A program made the translations under genes and the position numbers. A stretch of DNA of 64,000 nt from Morinoia aosen (taxonomy: Eukaryota > Arthropoda > Malacostraca > Amphipoda > Talitridae). The stretch lies in NCBI GenBank assembly GCA_030386875.1, contig CM059567.1:58016020-58080019 (forward strand), read 5' to 3'. Shown one piece after another: positions 22,342 to 32,828 of the stretch. The notes beneath the pieces are model-generated. The model was not told where the DNA came from, searched no databases, and saw only the letters and a program-made list of their open reading frames with translations. Positions within the stretch are counted from its first letter, which is position 1, and each line of letters opens with the position of its first letter.

Positions 22342-23310
22342 TGGAATTATTAGTCAAGTGTCCGTTGTCTGAAATCGCAGCCTTGTTACGGCATCCAACC
22401 GGCATTTGACGATAGAAGCTGTTAAAAATTGTATTTGGGGAATTTTCGATCATAGCTAGCTAGGAGATGGTAATAAAAATTGGGAAAAAATTGATAAAAA
22501 TATCCACATTCGGCTGAAGATTAAAATAACATATGGTTGAAAATTTTGCATGGAAGATCTCCTATTTTTAGCTGTTTTCTTCTCAAAAGCGGGTTCTTTT
22601 AACGGATAATTCTTTTTTTAAACTTTGAAAAAAATTATACAAGCTGACAATTTTACTTGAAATAACGCATTGCGAGGTTATTCTGAAATCCATTACTTCA
22701 CTATAACTTTTTTCTTCATATCCTTATTTTCGTTACTTATTTCAACCCAAGCACAATTTTCTACCCATCTTCAGCTCTAAAATTCAACTCAAATTCATTT
22801 GATTCGAATAAATTTCATCCGAAAGAAGTTGCCTGGCAACCTGTTCTTCAAATCTGACACTCTGTGCCATGACATTTTCGGTCGAGCTGAATTTTCTGCA
22901 ATTTCCTTGCCTATGGAATTCCTTCTTTCTACAGTCTCAGAACTTCCTTCCTGGCCTTCTCCTCCTCAATTTCCTGGTCCTGTGAACTTCTCCTCGCTGC
23001 CGCCTCCCGCCCCAGCAGTTCTGCATGCAGTCCGTTCCTTGGTGTAATCTCAACTGATATGTAATTCCTCTGAAGCATTTTTCTGAAAAATTCCGATGCT
23101 GCCTCAAAAGTAAGCTCGTGACCTGCATCAAACTTCTACAAATCTCGAGCTTAGGATACATTAATGATGAGTGTAACAATAAACTGATTAGCTCACTTCG
23201 CCGTCATGCTCTCCTGTCCAGGTTACGAATAACAGGAAGTGATTACTTGAAAGCTTTTCAGCTCTGCCATGAATAAGACCGGGATCTGACGTGAGACCTG
23301 TGTGTCAAAT
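22342..23310. other. No gene recognised
   Basis: AT-rich sequence. Small frames at 22799-23047 (plus) and 22937-23179 (minus) overlap a C-rich stretch. No motif was recognised. Confidence 0.4.
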
Positions 23311-23525
23311 TTATTCACATAACTTATTTAAACGCAGTAAACTTATTCATCGAACTTTTTTTAAACGCAATAGACTTATTCATCGAACTTATTTTCAACG
23401 CAAGAAACTTATTCATCGAACTTATTGTAAACGCAATAAACTTATTCATCGAACTTCTTTTAAGACGCAATAAACTTATTCATCAAACTTATTCTGAACG
23501 CAATAAACTTATTCAACAAACAGTT
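23311..23525. repeat. 33-bp tandem repeat, seven copies
   Basis: TTATTCATCGAACTT followed by AAACGCAATAAAC occurs at 23311, 23343, 23376, 23409, 23442, 23476 and 23509. One 34-bp spacing reflects a single insertion. Confidence 0.95.
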
Positions 23526-23766
23526 GAAAATCTATGTAAACTTCACAAATGTTGATGGACATAGCATACACTCATGTTGAGGGCTGTTTATTTGTTGAAT
23601 TATGAGTACGCTGAAATTTAATTATTTAAGTGTTAATTAGCGGTTTTTTGCTCATAGCGACGCAAACACTCGTTTTCAAATGCGTTCCCTGTAATATCCA
23701 CACTACAAGCAACGCCGCTCACCCTGCCTGCCATTGTGCGGCAAAATTCACGCATCACACAAGATG

Positions 23767-24110
23767 CTGAACTACAATGCGCACGGCACCGGGTGAAGCT
23801 TCATCAGCATTCGTGATAGCGATGTAAGAACGCGAAGAACTTCCGTTGTTAAATCTTATCGAACTGACCAAGTTGCCCAAGTCCCAACCTGTACTTTCTT
23901 CTTCCTTAGAATTTTCTTCAGTCGAAGCCACTGTTCGTTTCTGAACTACAATGCGTACGGCACCAGGTGAAGCATTTCCAGCATCGTTATAGCGATGTAG
24001 GAACGAGAAGAATTTTCTCCATGAATTTCTATCGAGCTAACTAAGGTGTTCCTCTCTCAATATGTACTTACTTCTTCCTTAAAATTTTCTTTAGTCGCAG
24101 CCACTCTCCG
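23767..24110. repeat. 174-bp tandem duplication
   Basis: CTGAACTACAATGCG starts at 23767 and 23941. Both copies continue through ACGGCACC, GATAGCGATGTA or TATAGCGATGTA, and TTCTTCCTTA with many substitutions. Confidence 0.9.
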
Positions 24111-24386
24111 TCACGTCTGCAGACAAAACGCCGACCGCAAACTTGCATTTTGATCTTCGAATTAGCTTTCAGGGTGGGAAGTGGTCCAGCAAAAATTAGC
24201 AATGGTGAACACGCAAGGAGAAATTCTTTTTAAAGCGGCAAGAAATTACAGAATTCTAAGACTCACTAACGCTTGCTTGATTCCATTCCTTTTGCTATTC
24301 CTTGGCTTCTGTTCAATTGGCAGTGACTCAAAAGAAAGAAAAGAAAAAATAATTTATTTCCGATAAAGCACAAACATGAAATGTTG

Positions 24387-24742
24387 ATACAATATAATCT
24401 TTTGTTAGAACTTTAGTCATTAAAGCGTTTAATTATATTCAACGTCATTAAAATTACGTTACGTAATTTTAATGACGTTGAATATAATTAATTACGTTAC
24501 GTAATTTTACACATTTTTGATTTGAAAACTATTCCCATGACAATGTCATGTATAGTTATTTTCCCAATTCTGCAGCAATTAAATGTGAACCTTGTAGTTG
24601 TTCATAACTCCACCTAAAAATAAATGATTCGTAACTTACATCAAAACTCTGTTCATTCATGACGTAATTTTGTTCCTGTGTTGGTAATTTCTATTCCTTT
24701 TATTTCCAAATTTAATAATAATCTTATTCTTTCAAAACTTTG
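24387..24742 (+). repeat. Dispersed repeat, copy 2, with palindromic insert
   Basis: Same family as 18703-19024. It differs mainly by a palindrome and an extra AATTACGTTACGTAATTTTA segment in place of the TTAATTACGTACTGGGACAC region of copy 1. Confidence 0.9.
24431..24489. repeat. 59-bp perfect palindrome
   Basis: Two 28-bp arms (24431-24458 and 24462-24489) are perfect reverse complements around the 3-nt loop TTA. The left arm begins AATTATATTCAACGTCATTA, which is also present without the mirror copy in the sister repeat at about 18752. Confidence 0.95.
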
Positions 24743-25546
24743 TATCATTTCCCTCTCGTTTTCTTATTCCCAAGCCATAAATAATAAAATTTCTAACAAC
24801 TCATTTGACATCTAATTCCCACGAAACACAATTCCTTTTTTTCGTGTTACCATTACAAATCGTGAATGTTTAATCTCATTAGTTCACTCTCATATACGTA
24901 AAGTTTTTCCTCTCTAATGTGATGCCAGCTGTTTTGAAAGCCAAAATTCTATGGCCAGCTCCAATCTGGCACGTTGCGTCAACAATAATAATCTTATCAT
25001 AAAATGTTATTGTTTCATAAACCCGTGCTTAGGCTGTTCACTCACCGCAAGAGTTGACAGGCAAAATGGCCAAGTTTAGCTCTTTTTCGGCTAATTATTT
25101 GCTAGAAAAAATCCTCAGAATTTTCGGTTCCACTGAGTGTTTTCACGACAATTTTCATTGAGGTATTATATATTTATGAAATTGTCGGTAAGTCACTAAG
25201 CCAATGTTGTTCGTTCGCAATCTAGACGCAAGTTTTTGTTAGGTGTTTGTTACTTTTAAACGTCAATATGTCACAATGGCTTTCAGTCAATTAATTATTG
25301 CCCTGTGCCACGGTCTTTATATTTTTTAGAATAAAAAGTGAATGAAAACATAAGAGGCTCTTTGTACTGTAATTGCAACTCACAGCTTTGAAGTTTCAGT
25401 TTCGAATTTAGAAACATGTTCATTTTAGAGTTTGCAATTGAAGAGTTTAATTTTTGCGCTCACAAAAAGGTCATCAATGTTATGAAAATATGTAATGTTT
25501 TTGTAGCAGCAGCTATGGGATAACTGATTTTGTCATGCTTTATTAT
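24743..25546. other. No gene recognised
   Basis: AT-rich single-copy sequence with no substantial open frame. Confidence 0.45.
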
Positions 25547-25868
25547 TACGAGTGCACATCGCCCGTCAAAAAAATGACAGGATTAGATATAGGACCAACT
25601 GAGCTTCAACATAGCTTTCCCGTGATTTCCTACGCTATTCTATGGCTTTCTAATAAATACTTTCCCAAGTCTCAACCGCTGATATTCTATTCAACCTAAT
25701 CTAACCTACCAATACACGTGATATTCATTCAAACTCGGAATCTGCTGGGTTAAAGGCACCGAAAATTGTGGAGTTGATAAAGCTTGTATCACAGATACGC
25801 TCATCACCCACTGCAGGCTGGTGGGTGTGACACGCAGACGGACGGACGCGGTTCCTTTTAAAATAGTA
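25547..25868 (+). mobile_element. 5' part of long TIR element
   Basis: Starts TACGAGTGCACATCGCCCGT, like 50386, and follows that copy closely through TGACAGGATTAGATATAGG, AATTGTGGAGTTGAT, the palindrome GTATCACAGATAC (25796-25808) and GACGGACGGACGCGG. It stops at an (ATT)n tract, so the right half and right TIR are absent. Confidence 0.9.
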
Positions 25869-25895
25869 ATTATTATTATTATTATTATTATTATT
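25868..25895. repeat. (ATT)n microsatellite
   Basis: About nine ATT units lie directly at the 3' break of the TIR-element fragment. Confidence 0.95.
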
Positions 25896-26529
25896 GGGTT
25901 TTCCCGCCGTTTCCGATTTTGTTAAACTTTTCAAGTCATTAGAAATAAGTCAAATTTCGGACGGCAACACTCATTTAGCGCTGTGCGACCAACCAACAGT
26001 AAATTACATTGTATACCAGACATGGGATATACACTCAGTAAATAAAATTAGAACGTTGATTTCACTGCTTCAGGAAGAGATTTATCAGTATCCACATGAG
26101 CATCACGTGTGTTAATTTATCCAAAAGTGTACAAAAACCAATAAAAATGAAAGTTAAATAGCATTCGGGATTTACACGCTATTTACATTATGTATTCTCA
26201 TACATTTTATTAAGTAGAAGCAAAAAATAATCATTTGAGCGAGTGAGCTTTTTAACTTGAAACGAACTTGCTTTATCTCTACCTTTTCACTCTGAGCTCA
26301 CTCAACCACTGTCATCGATATTGCAATATCTCTTGTGGTTTTCACACCAGTTAGAAGCAAGGAAATTTTAGTTAAAAAGGTATTCAAAACCTAATTTGTC
26401 GACTCTTCGGGTCAACTTATTGCTTATTGAAAGGAAGTTTTTCTTTTTTCTTTTTATCCGAAACGATAAAATTTGTTAATTTTGGTCAAAAAAATGCTGG
26501 AGTAACGTCCCAGCTCAGTACAGGCACTT
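25896..26529 (+). other. Unrecognised open frame and AT-rich sequence
   Basis: A 73-codon frame ends at 26115 and has no ATG at its 5' end. It contains ALCDQPTVNYIVYQTWDIHS, a mixed-composition stretch that reads more like protein than most frames here. It directly follows a transposon fragment and could be element-derived. The family is not recognised. No other feature was seen to 26529. Confidence 0.2.
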
Positions 26530-27632
26530 ATGCAGGCTGCAGACATAGTCCCCGGCAGACACAGGCTGCAGACATAGTCCCGTGCAGGCACAGGCTGCAG
26601 AGATAGTCATCTGCAGACACAGGCTGCAGAGATAGTCATCTGCAGACACAGGCTGCAGACAGACCCCTGCAGACACAGGTTGCAGACAGACCCCTGCAGA
26701 CACAGGCTGCAGACAGACCCCTGCAGACACATGCTGCAGACAGACTCCTGCAGACAGAACCCTGCAGACACAGGCTGCAGACATAGTCCCGTGCAGGCAC
26801 AGGCTGCAGACATAGTCCCCTGCAGACTCAGGCTGCAGAGATAGTCATCTGCAGACACAGGCTGCAGACAGACCCCTGCAGACACAGGTTGCAGACAGAC
26901 CCCTGCAGACACAGGTTGCAGACAGACCCCTGCAGACACATGCTGCAGACAGACTCCTGCAGACAGATTCCCTGCAGACACAGGCTGCAGACATAGTCCC
27001 GTGCAGGCACAGGCTGCAGACATAGTCCCCTGCAGACACAGGCTGCAGAGATAGTCATCTGCAGACACAGGCTGCAGACAGACCCCTGCAGACACAGGTT
27101 GCAGACAGACCCCTGCAGACACAGGCTGCAGACAGACCCCTGCAGACACATGCTGCAGACAGACTCCTGCAGACAGAACCCTGCAGACACAGGCTGCAGA
27201 CATAGTCCCCTGCAGACACAGGCTGCAGACATAGTCCCCTGCAGACACAGGCTGCAGACATAGTCCCCTGCAGACACAGGCTGCAGACATAGTCCCCTGC
27301 AGACACAGGCTGCAGACACAGTCCCCTGCAGACACAGGCTGCAGACAGACCCCTGCAGACACAGGCTGCAGATATAGTCCCCTGCAGACACATGCTGCAG
27401 ACAGACTCCTGCAGACAGAACCCTGCAGACACAGGCTGCAGACATAGTCCCGTGCAGGCACAGGCTGCAGACATAGTCCCCTGCAGACTCAGGCTGCAGA
27501 GATAGTCATCTGCAGACACAGGCTGCAGACAGACCCCTGCAGACACAGGCTGCAGACAGACCCCTGCAGACAAAGGCTGCAGACAGTCCCCTGCAGGCAC
27601 AGGCTGCAGACAGACGCCTGCAGACAGTACGC
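26530..27632. repeat. PstI-rich 27/29-bp tandem array
   Basis: About 40 units contain CTGCAGACACAGGCTGCAGA followed by CATAGTCCC, GATAGTCAT or CAGACCCC, giving 29- and 27-bp types. A CTGCAG site recurs at nearly every half-unit. A block of about 210 bp recurs (marker CGTGCAGGCA at 26581, 26790, 27000, 27451) and a longer block recurs at 661 bp (26823 and 27484). Minus-strand frames up to 284 codons give Cys/Leu/Gln/Val/Ser repeats and are artefacts of the array. Confidence 0.97.
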
Positions 27633-28385
27633 TGCCCTGGAGAGACAAGGAGGGCCTCGTTAAGGCACTTGCGTCGGTGCGAAGCTCTCGCGTTTCTTGG
27701 AAATTTTATATTTTTATTTCTACGCAGCAGAGTTTGTAGGTATTTGCGACAACGTTCCTAAGGTACAAAGTGAAAAATGCATTATACGAAACTTTTATGT
27801 TCTGCAGCATTAACTCTAAATAAATTGTGCGTGACAAAACCCATGTTCACACCGAGAAAGTTTACGTTTTTACCAGGCAATTATTTTGTAAAATACAGCA
27901 TAAACTTTAGGAATATATTTTGCGTGACACAAGAGCTCGATTCTTGAATTTCACAAAGTTTCAAGCTATTTTGATGGTATGCTTTGCATGCTCATGGTGC
28001 GTGTTAAAAACACTCACAAGAAATACGTCAGTTAAAAAATATCTGTTGGCAAGAATGAGCTTAAGACTAAAATGTCCAAGACTCGTGATATAATAAAAGC
28101 GTGGGCAGTTTTGAATTCAAGTGTGTTCAAACAGAAATATTTTCGTAACAAACACTGTCTTCGTTGAAATGATTGCATAAATATACTGTGCTTAGCAAAT
28201 TTTTTTCCCATTTTCCAAAAGAATTGAGGCAAATCATCGGCATAACTCAGCCTCGTCGTAACGCTTTGAGAAAATGGGAGTGAGGACTACTGAAAGTTGA
28301 GTTTCATTGTGTATCTAGAACACAGGTACGTACACCGTTTGAATATGCGAATATATAAACTAAAAATAACCAATTGTGTGTTTAT
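27633..28385. other. No gene recognised
   Basis: AT-rich sequence with a single 66-codon minus frame (28032-28232) and no recognised motif. Confidence 0.45.
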
Positions 28386-28560
28386 TTATACATTTATTTA
28401 TATATTGTTTGGTGCCCGCTTCTTAAGAAACATAGAATGCATATTTATTTGTTGGGTATAATGGATACTGATTACATTTAAATATTCAAGGTTTTGCTGT
28501 TAGAAACATCAAGAAATTTAAGATTATCTTAAATGTGTGCAAATTTTCAAACTAAATAAA

Positions 28561-28671
28561 ATGGAAATGCTTCAGGAAAAAAGAAAACTTGACAGAGAAC
28601 GCAAAAGAAGAGCTATAGCAGCGCTATTTCAGGAGCAAAGAGAAGAAATCAGTCAGCTGATCCCTCCTTAG
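28561..28671 (+). other. Short Lys/Arg/Glu-rich ORF inside TIR element
   Basis: ATG to TAG, 36 codons, beginning MEMLQEKRKLDRERKRRAIA. It is highly charged, with a basic nuclear-localisation-like stretch. It ends where the conserved part of the element begins, so it may be the remnant of an element-encoded protein or of another element that was interrupted. The family is unknown. Confidence 0.25.
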
Positions 28672-28803
28672 TTACTTAGTCCATCCGTTGCGCTTCCCTT
28701 TGTGTTTGCAGTATCACGGATACCGAATTCCTCGGAGTAACAATAAAAGATGGCCTTTACATGCATTGATACGCTTGACATTTTATGAGGATAGGGTTCG
28801 GTT

Positions 28804-28915
28804 ACGATAGGTTTGGTTAAGTTAGGATAGGCTAGGATTGGAAAGGTTAGGATAGGAAAGGTTAGGATATGTTAAGATAGGAAAGGTTAGGTTAGCATAA
28901 GTTAGGTAATGTTGA
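28804..28915. repeat. TTAGG-type pentamer tract inside TIR element
   Basis: Irregular GGTTAGGATAGG-like repeats (TTAGG, ATAGG, AAAGG variants) sit inside the mobile element, at the same internal place as the CCTAA tract at 46500-46815 on the other strand. Confidence 0.85.
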
Positions 28916-29239
28916 CGGAATTTCCTCATGGGTGCACCTAGCTCAACGTTGATATTGTCCGTAGAATTTCCACGGGTCCTGCTACTACCTAAAAATACCC
29001 TTGGTTTTTTGTTTGGAGTTCGATTCTTCCATTTCTCTGTCACGCTCATAAGGATAGTTATGATGACCGTATCTGTGATACGAGTTTCGCCAGTTTCAAG
29101 CACAAGAATATTTTTTATCACGGGTACTGTTATGCTGGATATTTTGTATGTCATCCACGTCTGGAAAATTCGTTCAGGAAAGGTATTGAATCCCCTAATT
29201 TTTGACGGGCCTTGCACACTACATCTTTTTCACTTCAAA

Positions 29240-29425
29240 TTAAACCAAGTCATGTTCAGTTTAGTCCAAGTCAAGTTTAAGTTAATCATAGTCAAGTTCG
29301 AATTAATCATAGTCAAGTTTGAATTAATCCAAGTCAAGTTTGAATTAATCCAAGTCAAGATCGAATTAACCAAGTCAAGGTCAAATAAATCCAACTCAAG
29401 TTCAGTTTGATCCAAGTAAAGATAC
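29240..29425. repeat. 21-bp tandem repeat
   Basis: About eight copies of CAAGTCAAGTTTGAATTAAT-like units begin just after the TIR element ends. The open frames through it are artefacts. Confidence 0.9.
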
Positions 29426-29545
29426 TTATTTAGGACAAAAAAACGCTCAAATTAACGAGTAATTGTGTCAATTCTTAACTCAACTTAGGGTTGGATTAAC
29501 TTGAAGTTGAGTTTGATTAATTTGAACTCGACTTGTCAAATTGTA

Positions 29546-29701
29546 TTGGGTGGGCCAAAAGTTCGTTAGTGTTTTGAATGCCATCTTTCTGACCTTCTAA
29601 AGATCATTTTATGTTCTACACAGGATTCAAAGGATGAGAATATCAAAATAATCTTTAGGAGGTCGGAAAAATGATATTTAAAAAACGAATGGCCAACCCA
29701 A
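29546..29701. mobile_element. Palindromic mariner-like MITE
   Basis: The left end is TTGGGTGGGCCAAAAGTTCG and the reverse complement of the right end is TTGGGTTGGCCATTCGTTTT. Both are flanked by TA (29544-29545 and 29702-29703), the target duplication of Tc1/mariner elements. The two halves are near mirror images for about 70 bp, with CTTCTAAAGATCATTTT facing CTCCTAAAGATTATTTT. It is 156 bp long with no coding capacity. The TTGGGT-GGCC-AAAAGT terminus is typical of mariner-family ends. Confidence 0.9.
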
Positions 29702-29703
29702 TA

Positions 29704-30699
29704 ATTACAAATCACAGGCTACAAGGACTTTAAAAAAATCCAGCCATACTAGAGCAGCGTTGTGGTCGCAAAGAGACCTGAACAAAGCCTCAGTCCCACG
29801 CTAGAGAGTCACTCTAGCCTGACACTTTGACTGCGACTACTAAATATTAGTTCAACATCAAACTAAAATTTGAAGTCAATTGTAGTAAACTATTTTGGAA
29901 ATAGGAAACTTTAACTGGATCGTGCCTTCATTTAGCTTTGACTGAGTATTTATGAAAGTTGAGTTCGCGACTACTGGTCCGTCAGCAGCATTATGAAAAT
30001 CACCTCCGTGTACCACCTGTGGCGCACGTCGCTGTCAAAGTGCTTGCTAAGGATGCTGATTTACCTTGAATGTTCATCTTCAACAACTTCAACAATATGC
30101 TTTGCATGCACCGTGAGTTTTATGAATGCGATTCAGTTTCCAGTTCCCCCAAGAAAACATTTTATGCGTGTAAAGAAAGTTTATTTCTGGGAAGAAGGTT
30201 ACAATATTCACAACTGTTTACTCCAGTTGAGATTACTACTTCTTAGTAATAGCAGCTTCTAATATTAACTCATCGCAAAAAAAGAACAGTTCTCTTCATC
30301 GCGAGGTTTTCTTGCGAAGAGTAAATTATCTGAAGCAACTCCTTGGTTAGAACCATCATCTTTCAACATTCGCAAAGTGTAAAACTACTTCGTACCCAAA
30401 ACACCTCCCTTCCAAGACTCACTAAGATCATGAACAAAACGTTTTCTTTTCCTACCGAAGGTTTTACGTCCAATGAGACTAGCAGCACCTGTATTTATTT
30501 GCTGATCAACGAACAACAGTAAAATATGAATAAACTACATAGTGTAAATAAAAAATAACAGGATTCGATAATCGTACTTGTTTAATAAAATATCTGGTGT
30601 TTCCGTAAATTTAAAAATAAATAACTAAGTGAATTTATGTATATTTTTTGAGCGGGATTTCTCCTACGTAAATTACTATTAGAATCTCATGGAACACTT
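29704..30699. other. No gene recognised
   Basis: AT-rich sequence. An 89-codon plus frame at 29993-30262 lacks recognised motifs. Confidence 0.4.
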
Positions 30700-30908
30700 T
30701 AAATAGATTGATTCGACTCTCTTTCACGCTCTTAATTAAAAGATGCTCAATGACCATATCTGTGATACGAGTTTCGCCAGTGCACAAGTACAAGAATATT
30801 TTAATCGTGGGTACTATTAGGATGATATATTTGTTGGTCACCCACATCGACAAGATTTGTCTAAGAAAATATCGAATACCGTCATTTGTGACGGGTCGTG
30901 TACACTGG
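30700..30908 (+). mobile_element. 3' fragment of long TIR element
   Basis: Shares CACGCTC, ATATCTGTGATAC at about 30757, GAGTTTCGCCAGTGCACAAG, AATATTTTAATCGTGGGTAC and the terminal ACCGTCATTTGTGACGGGTC with the other copies. Only the last 210 bp of the family is present. Confidence 0.85.
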
Positions 30909-31683
30909 TGTTCGATAAAGCACATCAATCCTGTTATGGGGTCGAATCACAGATACGTCATTAAGCACATCCCTCCTTGTAGCAATATAACGCAGGGAAA
31001 CGAAGACTTTATAATAATGAAGCAGTCGATATTGGTTGTGCCTAGAAATCCATTTTGTGGGAAAAATTTGGGTAATTGAGTGAAGGTCGACCCCAAATCT
31101 GAGTCGTCTCGTGTTTGAGTAAACTGCAAAGAAAAAATTCTTATGCTGCAATATTAAAGTCTACTTTGTGCATTTGAGAGGTGCCTTGTTCGAATAAGAG
31201 TGTCATGCGCTAGAGGCCGGGATATGAAGAACGGAAACATCAAAAAGATTTGACACTTCATTATGCCTAAGATTGTAAGTTGAATCGCTGGGAAACTTTC
31301 AATAAATGTCGATGAAATCAATATCTACGAAATACATACATAATTTCACGGCTTGCAACAATTTTGATATAATATTGTAATATGTAAAATAAATTGGTGA
31401 ATTATCCCACGGTTAAAAGTCACAGGACGGATTAAAAAATACTTTATATGCCTGCACGACTTTTATAGAATACTGAAAGAACTTTTTCTGAGTTTTAGAC
31501 GATCCTCAGAAATGGCTGGAACTACTTGCAAGCAAAATGGGCGCTTCCAACGAGTATGTAAAACTCTGTCTCAAAAGAAAAGTTAACCATTTTGGCAAAT
31601 TCTGAAGAAAAACAGTCAATTACAGAAATTTCTACCAATAATTGCATCGTATGTGGGTCCAAAAGTATTGATCATCGTAGTCT
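30909..31683. other. No gene recognised
   Basis: Short frames on both strands only. The segment around 31590-31680 resembles 33044-33120 across the 22-bp array (a diverged flanking duplication sharing GAAGAAAAACA and ATTACAGAAAT). Confidence 0.4.
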
Positions 31684-31698
31684 GATCTAGTGTTTCGA

Positions 31699-32776
31699 AC
31701 GATTTATGCTCTCTCATCCCACGATTTATGCTCTCTCATCCCACGATTTAGGCTCTCTCATCCCACGATTTATGCTCTCTCATCCCACGATTTATGCTCT
31801 CTCATCCCACGGTTTATGCTCTCTCATCCCACGATTTATGCTCTCTCATCCCACGATTTAGGCTCTCTCATCCCACGATTTATGCTCTCTCATCCCACGA
31901 TTTATGCTCTCTCATCCCACGATTTATGCTCTCTCATCCCACGATTTATGCTCTCTCATCCCACGATTTATGCTCTCTCATCCCACGGTTTATGCTCTCT
32001 CATCCCACGATTTATGCTCTCTCATCCCACGATTTAGGCTCTCTCATCCCACGATTTATGCTCTCTCATCCCACGGCTTATGCTCTCTCATCCCACGATT
32101 TATGCTCTCTCATCCCACGATTTAGGCTCTCTCATCCCACGATTTATGCTCTCTCATCCCACGATTTATGATCTCTCATCCCACGATTTATGCTCTCTCA
32201 TCCCACGATTTATGCTCTCTCATCCCACGATTTATGCTCTCTCATCCCACGATTTATGCTCTCTCATCCCACGATTTATGCTCTCTCATCCCACGATTTA
32301 TGATCTCTCATCCCACGATTTATGATCTCTCATCCCACGATTTATGCTCTCTCATCCCACGATTTAGGCTCTCTCATCCCACGATTTAGGCTCTCTCATC
32401 CCACGATTTAGGCTCTCTCATCCCACGATTTAGGCTCTCTCATCCCACGATTTAGGCTCTCTCATCCCACGATTTAGGCTCTCTCATCCCACGATTTAGG
32501 CTCTCTCATCCCACGATTTAGGCTCTCTCATCCCACGATTTATGCTCTCTCATCCCACGATTTATGCTCTCTCATCCCACGATTTATGCTCTCTCATCCC
32601 ACGATTTAGGCTCTCTCATCCCACGATTTAGGCTCTCTCATCCCACGATTTATGCTCTCTCATCCCACGATTTATGCTCTCTCATCCCACGATTTATGCT
32701 CTCTCATCCCACGATTTATGCTCTCTCATCCCACGATTTATGCTCTCTCATCCCACGATTTAGGCTCTCTCATCCC
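31699..32776. repeat. 22-bp minisatellite, 49 units
   Basis: The unit core is ACGATTTATGCTCTCTCATC. The first unit is at 31699 and the last at 32755 (48 x 22, no net indel). TATG, TAGG and TATGATC variants cluster, including a run of nine consecutive TAGG units around 32360-32540. Plus-strand frames of 73-125 codons exist with a 22-residue repeat but are interrupted by the TAG of the TTTAGG variant in one frame. Confidence 0.97.
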
Positions 32777-32778
32777 AC

Positions 32779-32818
32779 GTTTCAAACGTTTTATGAGAGA
32801 GCATAAAACGTTCGAAAC
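32779..32818. repeat. Hairpin at array edge
   Basis: 17-bp arms (32779-32795 and 32802-32818; GTTTCAAACGTTTTATG versus GTTTCGAACGTTTTATG) with one mismatch surround the loop AGAGAG. The right arm is also an inverted copy of the sequence that begins the array at 31684-31714. Confidence 0.9.
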
Positions 32819-32828
32819 GCTAGATGAG

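Larger units (their letters stand above)
28386..29221 (+). mobile_element. Long TIR element, right-hand copy with internal TTAGG tract
   Basis: Matches 50710-51210 through CGCTTCTTAAGAAACATAG, GTATCACGGATAC (28711-28723), a TTAGG-like tract, GGAATTTCCACGGGTCCTGC, ACGCTCATAAGGATAG and GTATCTGTGATAC (29069-29081). It ends in the TIR CCTAATTTTTGACGGGC...TGCACACTA with TA at 29220-29221. It carries about 220 bp (28450-28670) absent from the 50-kb copy. The left boundary is approximate because the 5' third of the family is missing. A 160-codon plus frame across its 3' part is probably incidental. Confidence 0.85.

Noticed and set aside
21436..22453. Open frames of 231-306 codons on both strands over the 27-bp array
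   Set aside because: Simultaneously open on both strands in several frames, with exact 9-residue periodicity and no unique domain.
26515..27648. Minus-strand Cys/Leu/Gln/Val/Ser repeat proteins
   Set aside because: Generated by the stop-poor PstI-type array in multiple frames.
28928..29410. 160-codon plus frame
   Set aside because: Runs through the right half of the TIR element and a 21-bp repeat; not conserved as an open frame in the sister copies at 30700 and 51000.
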